Source: Pyrinomonadaceae bacterium (lineage in GTDB: Bacteria > Acidobacteriota > Blastocatellia > Pyrinomonadales > Pyrinomonadaceae). From it: 64,000 nucleotides of DNA. Of the stretch, positions 42,415-51,500 are shown one piece after another. Numbering within the stretch: position 1 is the stretch's first letter; the number at the start of each line of letters is the position of its first letter. The DNA lies in contig JACMJZ010000031.1 of the NCBI GenBank assembly GCA_014380365.1, positions 286,591 to 350,590 on the forward strand. The letters are read 5' to 3'. The notes below the pieces were generated by a model, which was not told the DNA's origin, ran no database searches, and saw only the letters and a list, made by a program, of their open reading frames with translations. Both the position numbers and the translations under genes were made by a program.

Positions 42415-43370
42415 CATCCTCCGCTTCGGCCTCCACCTGGACCCGGCAGCGTACTTCATCCTTAGCCTGGCTGCATGCAATCTTCTTCGTCGATCAAAGT
42501 CGCGGTTGGGCGGTTGGCAGCCGGGGGACTTTGCTGGCGACCGACGATGGTGGAAGAAGTTGGCAGTCGAAAGCTCAACCGACGAACGACGTCATACGCG
42601 ATATCCATTTTTACGACGAACTAAACGGCTGGATAGTCTGCGATCGAAATATTTACGAACTCAAGTCTAACGACGAACCACGCTCCTACCTGATGCGAAC
42701 CGTTGATGGCGGTGAAACCTGGAAGCGAGTGGGTGTGCGCGGAGCCGACGTTCGGATAATGCGAGCGGTCTTTGGACGCGATGGAACCGCTTGGGCTTTT
42801 GGCGAAGGTGGAGCCATCTTCATAACGCACGACGCGGGCGCAAACTGGCTCAAGCTACAAACTCCTACGCGCTATCTCTTACTTGGCGGAACCTTCATCG
42901 ACGAGCGCACCGGCTGGCTGGTCGGCGCCGGCTCAACTCTCCTGCAAACTTCCGACGGCGGCGCGACCTGGCATCACGGCAGACTTCCAAATACTCTCAA
43001 AGTTCGATTCAATTCCACGTCATTCGTAAACGCGCGCTTGGGTTGGGCGGTCGGCGGCAGCGGCGCCATCTATCGCACGGTCAACGGCGGGAGTTCATGG
43101 CAAGCTCAAACCTCTGGCGTAGCGTCGGATCTCTTCGACGTGAAATTCCTTGACGCTTCTGAAGGTTGGGCTGTCGGCGCTGAAGGCGTTGTTCTGCACA
43201 CCACGAACGGCGGCCTGCGTTGGACTGTAGAAAGAAGCGGCACATCTCACGCGCTGGAACGCATCTTCTTCACCGATCGCACACACGGCTGGGCAGTCGG
43301 CTTCGGCGGGACAATCATCGCCTATGGCGCATCGCCAAGGCCAATGACAGCGCCTCGATTGAGACCTTGA
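42333..43370 (+). CDS. Secreted Ycf48-like seven-bladed beta-propeller protein
   Basis: 345 residues with a signal peptide (SNSRLFFAVCCLLFAVCSSS). Seven BNR-type blades follow, each with G-W-A-V-G and a D/N-G-G-x-x-W turn: GWAVGSRGTLLATDDGGRSW, AWAFGEGGAIFITHDAGANW, GWLVGAGSTLLQTSDGGATW and GWAVGAEGVVLHTTNGGLRW are typical. Ycf48/HCF136 proteins assist photosystem II assembly; homologues outside phototrophs often have unknown envelope roles, and here the gene closes an EPS locus, so a role in export or adhesion is likely. Much of the signal peptide is encoded by a repeat element. Confidence 0.85.
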   Translation: MMLRNPSISISNSRLFFAVCCLLFAVCSSSASASTWTRQRTSSLAWLHAIFFVDQSRGWAVGSRGTLLATDDGGRSWQSKAQPTNDVIRDIHFYDELNGWIVCDRNIYELKSNDEPRSYLMRTVDGGETWKRVGVRGADVRIMRAVFGRDGTAWAFGEGGAIFITHDAGANWLKLQTPTRYLLLGGTFIDERTGWLVGAGSTLLQTSDGGATWHHGRLPNTLKVRFNSTSFVNARLGWAVGGSGAIYRTVNGGSSWQAQTSGVASDLFDVKFLDASEGWAVGAEGVVLHTTNGGLRWTVERSGTSHALERIFFTDRTHGWAVGFGGTIIAYGASPRPMTAPRLRP

Positions 43371-43441
43371 ATCCCTTCTGGCCGACCCTTGCCAGCCCAC
43401 CTACCACAGTATTTCGTGGAGTTGAAAGAAGGAGACACACT

Positions 43442-43603
43442 ATGCAGTATCTTGTGGTACTATCCATTGCGTTGCGAAAGGAGCTTCATTTGGCTCGGGT
43501 TGAATACCACGCGCTGAGAGCGTATATTTTTACTCTTGCCCCGCCTGCGTTTCCCCTAATAGGGGCAGCGCTGCGGGGCAGTTTTACGTCCGGGAAGTCT
43601 TGA
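43442..43603 (+). CDS. Possible 53-residue small ORF with good ribosome binding site
   Basis: ATG 43442 is preceded by AAGGAG at 7 bases. The product (MQYLVVLSIALRKELHLARV, then YHALRAYIFTLAPPAFPLIG) has a hydrophobic N-terminus and no known domain. The terminator-like hairpin 43537-43580 lies inside it, and the TTGACA of the next promoter starts in its last codon. It may be an attenuator-type leader peptide, or chance. Confidence 0.3.
   Translation: MQYLVVLSIALRKELHLARVEYHALRAYIFTLAPPAFPLIGAALRGSFTSGKS
43537..43585 (+). terminator. Terminator-like long hairpin after the EPS locus
   Basis: TGCCCCGC (43537-43544) pairs with GCGGGGCA (43573-43580), and CCCCT (43553-43557) with AGGGG (43561-43565) inside, followed by GTTTTAC. 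It ends the locus 167 bp after the propeller stop. The T-run is short. Confidence 0.55.
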
Positions 43604-43627
43604 CAATTTGAGCGGTAGGAGTATAGA
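43600..43627 (+). promoter_or_regulatory. Strong sigma-70-like promoter of the nitrilase cassette
   Basis: A perfect TTGACA (43600-43605), a 16-base spacer and TATAGA (43622-43627); a TATAGAT reading with 17 bases also works. It lies 147 bp upstream of the ATG at 43774. The best-matching promoter in the window, placed directly after a terminator, so the cassette is an independent unit. Confidence 0.65.
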
Positions 43628-43773
43628 TTCGCGGCCTCTTATCTTTGGTGCATTGCTATCTTGCCGACCGAGTCTCAGTATCCGGGTAGTCGGAACTGGG
43701 TTCCAACGCAAATCAAAGACAAGGCCAGCGCTCTACCGTTAATTCTCTCACTTTGGTAGTTGGAGCTTGGTTT

Positions 43774-44664
43774 ATGGCCTACAGTTTTCCTGTTTTCCGC
43801 AAAGGAATAATCTTCAGAACTGACCGACTCGTTTCCTCCGAAGAGGCGAAGAGAATCGCCGAGTTGATTGTGAAAGACCCCTGGCGCTATCAGTCAGCGT
43901 TTGAAACGGCACTTGCGCGTAATAACGGATCGATTGACTGGGAAACGGACAGGATTGACAAGGATAACCAGGAACGCGACTCCGATGACCTGCAGTTGGT
44001 GGGCGAGAATTACGTCCTGCACTTTCCGCTGATCGGATTCAGATATAACGGTTTCACCGTTGAGGCACGAAACTCCCTCACAGTTTGCCGACATGAGAAA
44101 AAGTCCAAGATTTGGACGCGGCTCAGTTGTGCACGATTCGGTGAGGCTCGAACAAGATTGACCGCCGCCGAAGTGAGTAAGTTCTTTGAGTTTGCCTCGG
44201 CCAATGTAGATCACATTCTTGATGGGTTGGCAGTTGCTTACTTCCAGCATGCCAAGGATGCCGGCGTTGCCGTCCCTAAGGCGGACGGATACGGTTTTCA
44301 ACTGCGCGCCTTTAACAGCACCACCAATAACTCTCGCTTGCTGTTCAACAGATTGCAGCGTGGTCTTGGAGTTTCAGAAGCGCTTGATGACGACAGATTC
44401 CGGCCGGAACTGATTGACTATTTCCAGATCACATTAGGCGAGAAGCTGAGCGTAGCGAAGATTAAGGATAGAATCAAGAACGGGAATCTTGATGTCTTCG
44501 GATATAAGTCTACGGAGCACGAAGCTATTTTTACAGCGAGAATATCTGCGACCGAAACCGATATATGTGGTTTTGGATACGATGACGATCATCAATTGAA
44601 CAACAGTCTTTTCTCACATGCAGCCACAAAGGATCTACTGAAGGAATATGCCCAAAACTTCTAG
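43774..44664 (+). CDS. Protein of unknown function, first gene of the nitrilase-fold cassette
   Basis: 296 residues from ATG 43774 (GGAG 11 bases upstream; a TTG at 43753 is a less likely start). No family recognised. Visible features: no signal peptide or transmembrane segment, so cytoplasmic; an N-terminal mixed region with WRYQSAFETALARNNGSIDW; a Cys/Arg-rich beta segment TVCRHEKKSKIWTRLSCARF; a helical pair AAEVSKFFEFASANVDHILD; and a late Cys in TETDICGFGYDDDHQLNN. G+C is clearly lower than in flanking housekeeping genes. Its 3' end overlaps the nitrilase-fold gene by 17 bases, so the two are co-translated. Phage-defence or conflict-system roles are conceivable from context but unproven. 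Confidence 0.75.
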   Translation: MAYSFPVFRKGIIFRTDRLVSSEEAKRIAELIVKDPWRYQSAFETALARNNGSIDWETDRIDKDNQERDSDDLQLVGENYVLHFPLIGFRYNGFTVEARNSLTVCRHEKKSKIWTRLSCARFGEARTRLTAAEVSKFFEFASANVDHILDGLAVAYFQHAKDAGVAVPKADGYGFQLRAFNSTTNNSRLLFNRLQRGLGVSEALDDDRFRPELIDYFQITLGEKLSVAKIKDRIKNGNLDVFGYKSTEHEAIFTARISATETDICGFGYDDDHQLNNSLFSHAATKDLLKEYAQNF

Positions 44665-45763
44665 AAAGGCCTCACGATCGACAACCAAAAACCGTAAGAC
44701 AGCCAAACCCCGAATCTCCGATGAGTTTAGCTCCACCATCCAAAATGTCACCGATGAACAATTGCCGCCGGAATGGGTTCATGACCTTAACGTCCTTCGA
44801 CGCGTCATAAAGAGGACTCGAGAAATAAACGACCCGCGTATCGACGTATTCTCAGACAAGGTCACCCACGGCATTCAGCAATTCAAAATCGCCACAATTT
44901 CAACGAATTTAGATGTAAAGCAGCTACGCGAAGTGCACGAGCGTGGTTACAGGGTGTATTTGATCGAAGAGAAATATCGCCGGAAGTTGAGCGAAGAGTT
45001 CCTACAGTACTTGCGACAGGCTGGCGAAGGTGGAGCCCAATTGGTCTGCTACAATGAGCTTGCGTACCCGACCCCTCTGGATGGGAAGGGAGACGTAGCG
45101 TTTAAGAATCAGGTAAAAAAACTGGTAACTAAATACAAGCTCTCGCTGATAGCCGGAAGCTATCACGATGCCACTAAATTCTATAATTTGTCCCCCGTGA
45201 TTGCCACCCACTATCGTGACGGTCAACCCAAGGCAATTCCTCACGCAAAGATGACCAGCGCGGTAAAGGCTTATGAGCTTATTCGCATCCCGCCAAACCG
45301 ACACCTTCGGTATTATGAAACAGAGCATGGTTGCTTCGCGGTCTTCATTTGCATTGATGTGTATGACCCTTCGATGATATTTAGACTCATGATGAAGAAT
45401 CACCTGAATTCGACTGAGCAAAAGATTGATTTCGTTTTTGTTCCTTCGTTCACCCTAAAAGATGCTCAGGAATTGGCGGAAGCCTGTAGAGACCTCAGCT
45501 ATGCCAGTGCGACGTTGGTTGTATATGTCAATTGCGCCGCCGACACTCCTCGTCATGTCGTTTACCTTGCCGGAGAAGAAGTTCACGAGGGTAACGCGGC
45601 CGTGAAGTGCGAGCTAACGAAGTTATCAGAAAACGTTCAGATACTTACAATCGCGGCTGATGAGTATCATCGACTTCGGAGCAAAGTCAGCGATGGCTAT
45701 TCACCAGTGTTCAATTATTTGATTGGCGTAAGGGATGGTATCCGGGTTGAAGTGAAGCTGTAG
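44648..45763 (+). CDS. Carbon-nitrogen hydrolase (nitrilase superfamily) partner protein
   Basis: 371 residues. The first 80 (basic, TSRKASRSTTKNRKTAKPRI) precede a nitrilase-fold core: catalytic Glu137 in VCYNELAYP, Lys201 in PHAKMTSA and Cys235 in FICIDVYDPSMIF, preceded by the usual ETEHGCFAVFI strand. These Glu-Lys-Cys enzymes hydrolyse amide or nitrile C-N bonds via a thioester. The rather divergent sequence and long N-terminal extension set it apart from metabolic amidases. It overlaps the unknown gene upstream by 17 bases. Similar nitrilase domains are known as parts of defence proteins (reverse-transcriptase DRT1/UG1), but no reverse transcriptase lies here. G+C is low, about 40-47% in lines checked by eye. 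Confidence 0.8.
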   Translation: MPKTSRKASRSTTKNRKTAKPRISDEFSSTIQNVTDEQLPPEWVHDLNVLRRVIKRTREINDPRIDVFSDKVTHGIQQFKIATISTNLDVKQLREVHERGYRVYLIEEKYRRKLSEEFLQYLRQAGEGGAQLVCYNELAYPTPLDGKGDVAFKNQVKKLVTKYKLSLIAGSYHDATKFYNLSPVIATHYRDGQPKAIPHAKMTSAVKAYELIRIPPNRHLRYYETEHGCFAVFICIDVYDPSMIFRLMMKNHLNSTEQKIDFVFVPSFTLKDAQELAEACRDLSYASATLVVYVNCAADTPRHVVYLAGEEVHEGNAAVKCELTKLSENVQILTIAADEYHRLRSKVSDGYSPVFNYLIGVRDGIRVEVKL

Positions 45764-45842
45764 CGGTCAGGACTGCTTGAGGGAAGATGCATTAACCATT
45801 GTCTTTCTGTCAGCATATGTAGCAAGAGATCGTTAACCTCCG

Positions 45843-47651
45843 CTAGCCTTCTGATGGATTTATTCGTCGTTCGGGTCGGAGATGCGGGAATAGAATAACG
45901 TCGCGGATGGATTGTCGGTTGGTGAGTAGCATCACGAAGCGATCGATGCCAATGCCGACGCCGGCGGCGGGTGGCATGCCGTATGACAGCGCGCGGATGT
46001 AGTCTTCGTCCATCACCATCGCTTCATCGTCGCCACGCTCGCGCTGCGTCATCTGATCGTTGAATCTTTCGTATTGCTCTCGCGGGTCGTTCAGCTCGGA
46101 AAAGCCGTTCGCGCATTCCATGCCGGCGATGAACAGTTCGAAACGCTCGGCCACAGCCGGATCTGCAGGCGACGCTTTCGAGAGCGGTGAGATTGCCTTC
46201 GGAAAGTCAGTAATGAACGTAGGCTGGACCAGATTTGGCTCGGCTAGCTCCCCAAAGAGATACGCAAGGTCTTCCGCAACGAAGCTTGGTTGTTGTGCTC
46301 GTTCGTCAGTTTTTCCTTGGTAAGTCTTAGTCCGATCCCAAGAGAAACTAACTTCCTCATTCAGCTTCTTTCGCCTTTCATCACCTAGGAAAGCAGCCTC
46401 AATTACGAGATCCAGGCTTTCCAGTCCGAGCAGTTTAAGAAAGTAAGCCAGAAACGTTATTCGTTTCCCATCCTCAAACCACTGGTCATTAACTTCTGCT
46501 ACGCTTGGGCAATATTGAAACCGTATCCGCCACCACCTGATTACCGCTTCCTTCATCGTTAACCGCTCGAACGGTTGTGAGAAATCGATGTCCAGGTCTC
46601 CATACTTCACATGCGTATGGCCTAGCGCAGTGAACACCGTAGCCCGCAACATCGCTTCGCAGAAGTCCATCATCTGGTTCACGTCAGCATATGCCCAGTA
46701 AAACTCCAGCATGGTGAACTCGGGATTATGAGTGCGGTCGATGCCTTCGTTGCGGAAGTTACGATTCAGTTCATAAACTTTTTCGAAGCCGCCAACGAGC
46801 AACCGCTTCAAATACAACTCCGGTGCGATGCGCGCGTACAGCGGAATCCCGAGGGCGTTGTGATAGGTCTCGAAAGGCCTGGCCGCGGCGCCGGTCGCTT
46901 TCGACGTCAGCATCGGGGTTTCAACTTCCACGTAGCCGTGATCTTCAAGAAACCGGCGCATCTCGCTAATAATCTTTGAGCGTCGCTCGAAGACTTCACG
47001 CGGCGTGAGTTCATCTTCTTCGCGGTCCAGTTTCAGACTCCCGGCGATTAGGTCGGCATAGCGCTGGCGCTGGCGGATCTCCGGGTCGTTTATGCCGTGC
47101 ATCTTGTCCGGAAGCGGCAGTAGGGCCTTAGCCAGGAACTGCAACGTCCGTACGTGGACCGAAAGTTCACCGGTCTTGGTGATGAACAAATAGCCTTCGA
47201 CGCCGATGAAGTCGCCGTGATCCAGCAGATTGAATAGCTCCCAGCCATCGACCTCTCCGCCGCCGGCGTCGTTACTCACTCCTTTTACATCGGTGCGCTT
47301 CACATAAATCTGCAATCGCATTACGCCATCAGACAGGTGGACGAACGCAGCTTTGCCCATCACCCGCGGCGGAGTGGCGATGCGTCCAGCGATGCGAACC
47401 GATTTGTCGCTGAGTTGTTGGTTCGCGAGTTCGATCGCTTCTGCCGGCGGGCGTTCGCCTTCCGGTGCTTTGGGTTCAAACGCACGAAACTTCTCGACGA
47501 TTGCCGTGATCGTGTCTTCTTTTCCCATTTCGACTATCTGGCTGCGCTCGAATTTGTTGGGATAGGCGTTGCCGACGAGCGCGCGCAGAGCTTCCAAATG
47601 CTCCTGGCGAGCGCGCGTTTGATCGTTTTCTTCGATGAAGGGAATCGACAA
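45843..47651 (-). CDS. lysS: Class II lysyl-tRNA synthetase
   Basis: 602 residues from TTG 47651, selected because AGGAG lies about 8 bases upstream and the product begins [20 protein letters not shown] as LysS does; ATG 47798 would add 49 residues crossing a repeat. It has an OB-fold anticodon domain ([20 protein letters not shown]), motif 1 ([20 protein letters not shown]), motif 2 ([20 protein letters not shown]) and motif 3 ([19 protein letters not shown]). It charges tRNA-Lys. A region between motifs 2 and 3 (about 46280-46545) is roughly 40 residues longer than in E. coli and lower in G+C. Confidence 0.95.
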   Translation of the reverse strand: MSIPFIEENDQTRARQEHLEALRALVGNAYPNKFERSQIVEMGKEDTITAIVEKFRAFEPKAPEGERPPAEAIELANQQLSDKSVRIAGRIATPPRVMGKAAFVHLSDGVMRLQIYVKRTDVKGVSNDAGGGEVDGWELFNLLDHGDFIGVEGYLFITKTGELSVHVRTLQFLAKALLPLPDKMHGINDPEIRQRQRYADLIAGSLKLDREEDELTPREVFERRSKIISEMRRFLEDHGYVEVETPMLTSKATGAAARPFETYHNALGIPLYARIAPELYLKRLLVGGFEKVYELNRNFRNEGIDRTHNPEFTMLEFYWAYADVNQMMDFCEAMLRATVFTALGHTHVKYGDLDIDFSQPFERLTMKEAVIRWWRIRFQYCPSVAEVNDQWFEDGKRITFLAYFLKLLGLESLDLVIEAAFLGDERRKKLNEEVSFSWDRTKTYQGKTDERAQQPSFVAEDLAYLFGELAEPNLVQPTFITDFPKAISPLSKASPADPAVAERFELFIAGMECANGFSELNDPREQYERFNDQMTQRERGDDEAMVMDEDYIRALSYGMPPAAGVGIGIDRFVMLLTNRQSIRDVILFPHLRPERRINPSEG

Positions 47652-47837
47652 ATTCTGGGCTCCTGCTGTGAAGCGCTGATTATAGAGAGCGATGTAGAAC
47701 AGAGCAAACAGGTGATGAGGAAGAGCGGGGGCAAGCCCACCTTCCCAACCTGAGAGACTTTCCTGGTCGTGTGAGACTACCAAACCGCTCTTGGGCAAAT
47801 GAGCTGCGGCTCAAGTTGAAGTAGCTTGCGGTCGGGA

Positions 47838-47884
47838 AGGCGGGATTAGCACCCCAGCGAGGCTGCCCGCCGGGGATCCCGCCT
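47838..47884. repeat. Family B palindrome
   Basis: AGGCGGGAT (47838-47846) and ATCCCGCCT (47876-47884) enclose CACCCCAGCGAGGCTGCCCG then CCGGGG. The core matches 22513-22571 and the insert at 18017-18053. It lies between divergent lysS and hldE. Confidence 0.8.
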
Positions 47885-47937
47885 CGCCGCACGCTCTTTA
47901 GCCATCAAAAGCTCCTCATGCTAGATTGTTGTTATCC

Positions 47938-48438
47938 ATGAAGGAAAAGATTCTGAGCCTGGAAAAACTGCTCGGGGTGCGCGAAGGTCTGCGCGCGGCG
48001 GGGCAGAGTCTCGTTTTTACCAATGGAGTTTTTGACTTGCTCCACGTTGGCCACGTTCGTTATCTCGCCGAGGCGCTCTCTCTTGGTGACGTTCTCGTAG
48101 TCGCCATCAACAGCGATAGAACCGTGCGCGAGCTGAAGGGGGAAGAGCGGCCAGTGACAAACGAAAGCGAGCGCGCGGAAATCCTGGCAGCGCTACGCAA
48201 CGTCACCTATGTGACCATTTTTGACGACATCTCTCCGCGTTCGCTGATTGCTCAGCTTTTGCCTGACGTGCTTGTCAAAGGCGGCGATTGGGGACTCGAG
48301 GAGATTCATGGACGCGAAGAGGTAGAAGCAGCGGGCGGTAAGGTTGCTGCATTGCCGTTCGTTGCCGGGGCATCGACGACGGGGATCATTGATCGGATGA
48401 AGAAAAGCCGACCGAAGACCGACGACCGCGGACTGTAA
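47938..48438 (+). CDS. hldE: D-glycero-beta-D-manno-heptose 1-phosphate adenylyltransferase
   Basis: 166 residues from ATG 47938, corresponding to the C-terminal half of bifunctional HldE (a separate protein here, also called RfaE2). Cytidylyltransferase fold: [20 protein letters not shown] with HxGH at residues 36-39, [20 protein letters not shown], and [15 protein letters not shown]. It makes ADP-heptose for lipopolysaccharide core; the kinase domain must be elsewhere. The last residues [11 protein letters not shown] are encoded by a repeat element (48407-48435), so the native C-terminus was probably near [14 protein letters not shown]. Confidence 0.92.
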   Translation: MKEKILSLEKLLGVREGLRAAGQSLVFTNGVFDLLHVGHVRYLAEALSLGDVLVVAINSDRTVRELKGEERPVTNESERAEILAALRNVTYVTIFDDISPRSLIAQLLPDVLVKGGDWGLEEIHGREEVEAAGGKVAALPFVAGASTTGIIDRMKKSRPKTDDRGL

Positions 48439-48514
48439 AACCGATCGCGCAAGGTGAGAAAAAATCGACATAGCGGAAGAGAATGTTACGGTCGTCGGTC
48501 ACCGGTCGTCCGTC
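48407..48514. repeat. GACCGACGACCG inverted repeat spanning hldE end and mfd leader
   Basis: Left: GCCGACCGAAGACCGACGAC then CGCGGACTG (48407-48435), right: ACGGTCGTCGGTCACCGGTC then GTCCGTC (48488-48514). The arms are complementary. The left arm supplies hldE's final codons; the right ends 8 bp before the mfd start, so no Shine-Dalgarno is available there. Confidence 0.65.
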
Positions 48515-48522
48515 AATGAGTT

Positions 48523-51500
48523 ATGAGCCGTACGATTCAAACAACTAACGATCTACAAAGCGCGTTGCAGCGTCTCACTGAAACGGCGGAGTTCAAACGC
48601 ATTGTCGCCGAGATCAATCGTGGCGCTCGGGTGATGTCGATCAGTAGTTTGATCGCGAGTTCAGCGCGCGCTCTCGTTCTTGGCGCACTGCAGCGCGAAA
48701 CAGGAAAAACCTTCGCCATTGTCACGCAAGCGAACCGTGACCTGGAGACATGGGAGAGCGACATCCGGTTTTGGTATTGCGCGCTGTCGGGAAAGAAGCA
48801 CTGCAAAAACGAAGTGCTGATTCTGCCGGCTTCGGAGAGTGATCCATACGCCGGCTCCTCACCGCATCCGGAGACACTTGAACGACGCGCGCTGACGCTG
48901 TGGCACCTCGCGCGCCACACCCAGGATTTTGTTTTGCTCACCGGTCGCGCCCTGGCACGTCGCACGGTTTCGCCGGAAGAAATGCTCCAGGCTGGATCGG
49001 TATTGGCGCGAAACCAAAACCAGTCACCGGAGGAGCTGGTTGAGCGACTGCTTGCCGCAGGTTATATCCGCGAAGATCCGGTGGGCGCTGTGGGTGAGTT
49101 TTCAATGCGGGGCGGCATTGTCGATGTCTGGTCGCCCGGTCAGGAAAGCCCGGCCAGAATCGAGTTCTTCGGCGATGAAGTGGATTCCATCCGCACCTTC
49201 GATCCTGAGACTCAACTCTCAACCAGTCAATTGAAGTCAATTGAGATTGTTCCCATGCGTGAGCTTACCGTTCACGGTGATGATTTTAGGTTATGGGCGA
49301 TGGCCGCCAGGGAGCGTTGGAGCGATGAGCGTTACGCGCGGGCGTTGCGCGACCGGACGGAGTTTGCCGAAGAAGGGGAAGCTTTTGCCGGATGGGAATG
49401 GCTGATGCCGATTGTGCGCGAGAGAAGCGCGACGATTTTCGATTACTTAAAAGACGCAGTGCTCGTCGTCGACGAACCGTCAGCGCTGGATTCTTATCTG
49501 GGCGAAGCCTACCAGACGCTGGCCGATCGCAATGCTGAAACTGACGATGCAGACGACATTGCCGTGCGACCCGAAGAGCTTTACCTCACAGCGGAAGAGT
49601 TGCGCGCAAAACTGAATGAACGACAAAGGATCGAGTTGCGCATGCTTGGCCGCGCCGCTGCCGAACTCGATCAAGGTGTCGGGTTGGATGCGGAAGCGCC
49701 AAAGATTCAACTCGGCCGGACGCGCAGTGTGCGTCAACAGTTATTCCTTTTTCCGGTTGCCGAGCCAGCAACCGAAGTTGAATGGAGAACGCAATCAGCG
49801 CGGAAGTATCACGGTCGTATTGCCGACCTGGCAGCGGATTTGGTGGCGGAGCGCGAAACGGGGACAACCTCGCTATTCGTGTTGCCTAGTCTCGGCGTCG
49901 CCGAACGCGTTGCGGAGATCCTGGCGGAGTATGAAATAGACGCGAAGCTCAGGTTGGTGGAAGATTCCGGCGAAACTTCCGGGGCTTCCGGGATAAGCAC
50001 GCCTCAAATGATTGTGACGGTCGGTCGCCTCAGCGGCGGTTTTGAGATGCCGGCGGCGCAACTCTCCGTACATCTCGAATCCGATCTGTTTGACGAGGCG
50101 GGCTCGCAATCGCTCGAGCGGCGGGCGCCGGGGGCAAACGGCAGACGGCAGGCGGCAGACGGCAGGAAAAGAAAATCGAAGACGGCGGCGTTTCTTTCGG
50201 ATTTTCGGGATCTCCGTATTGATGACTACGTGGTGCACGTCGATCATGGCATCGGGCGATTTGGCGGATTGCAAACGCTTAATCTGGGTGACCGAAGCGG
50301 CGAGTTTATGCTGCTGTTTTATCTCGAAGACGCGAAGCTCTACGTGCCGGTTGAACGGATGGATTTGGTCCAGCGGTTTTCCAGCGCTGAAGGCCATCAA
50401 CCGGCGCTCGATCGTCTCGGCGGACTGGGATGGTTGAAAACCAAAGCCCGCGCGAAGCGAGCAATGCGCGACATGGCCGACGAGCTTTTGCGTCTGTATG
50501 CCGAGCGCAAACTGGTGGGTGGTTTCGCTTTCGCCGCGGATACTCCATGGCAGCAGGAGTTTGAGGATGGATTCGAGTATGTGCTGACTCCCGATCAGGA
50601 AACGGCGATTGAAGATGTGAAGCACGACATGGAAGAACCGACACCGATGGATCGATTGCTGTGCGGCGACGTCGGTTACGGCAAAACGGAAGTGGCCATG
50701 CGAGCTGCTTTCAAGGCAGTGATGGAAGGGAAGCAAGCAGCGGTGTTGACGCCGACGACGGTGCTCGCTTACCAGCACTACGACACCTTTCGCACGCGCT
50801 TCGCGCCGTTCCCAGTAAAGATCGAATTGCTCTCGCGCTTCCGATCGACGAAGGAACAGAAGGAGATTTCCAAGCGCGTCGAGGCGGGCGACGTCGATGT
50901 AGTTATCGGAACGCACCGGTTGTTGTCGAAGGACGTAAAGTTCAAAGAGCTGGGGATCGTGGTCGTCGACGAGGAACAGCGTTTCGGCGTGGCCCATAAA
51001 GAGCGTCTGAAACAACTGAAGAAGCGGGTCGACGTGCTCACGCTATCGGCAACCCCGATTCCGCGCACCCTCAACATGTCACTCAGCGGCCTGCGTGATA
51101 TGTCGCTGATCGAAACGCCTCCGCGCGATCGTCTCGCCATCCAAACGCAGGTTGTCCAGTTTTCGGAGAACGTGATCAAGTCGGCGATTGAGCTCGAGTT
51201 GGGCCGGGGTGGGCAGGTGTTTCTGATACACAACCGCGTGGAAACGATCGAGACCATTGCCGCGCTGGTTAAGCGGCTGGTGCCCCAGGCGCGCCTGGCG
51301 GTCGGGCATGGGCAGATGAACGAAAAGGAAATGGAGCGCGTGATGCTCGATTTCATCGAGCATAAGTATGATGTGCTGGTGGCCACCACGATCATCGAGA
51401 ACGGCATAGACATCCCCCGCGCCAACACCATCATCATAAACCGCGCCGATCAATATGGTCTTTCTCAGCTTTATCAACTGCGCGGGCGTGTGGGTCGTTC

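Noticed and set aside
47652..47798. 49-residue N-terminal extension of LysS
   Set aside because: Unlike LysS, it includes a palindromic segment and has a poorer ribosome binding site than TTG 47651.
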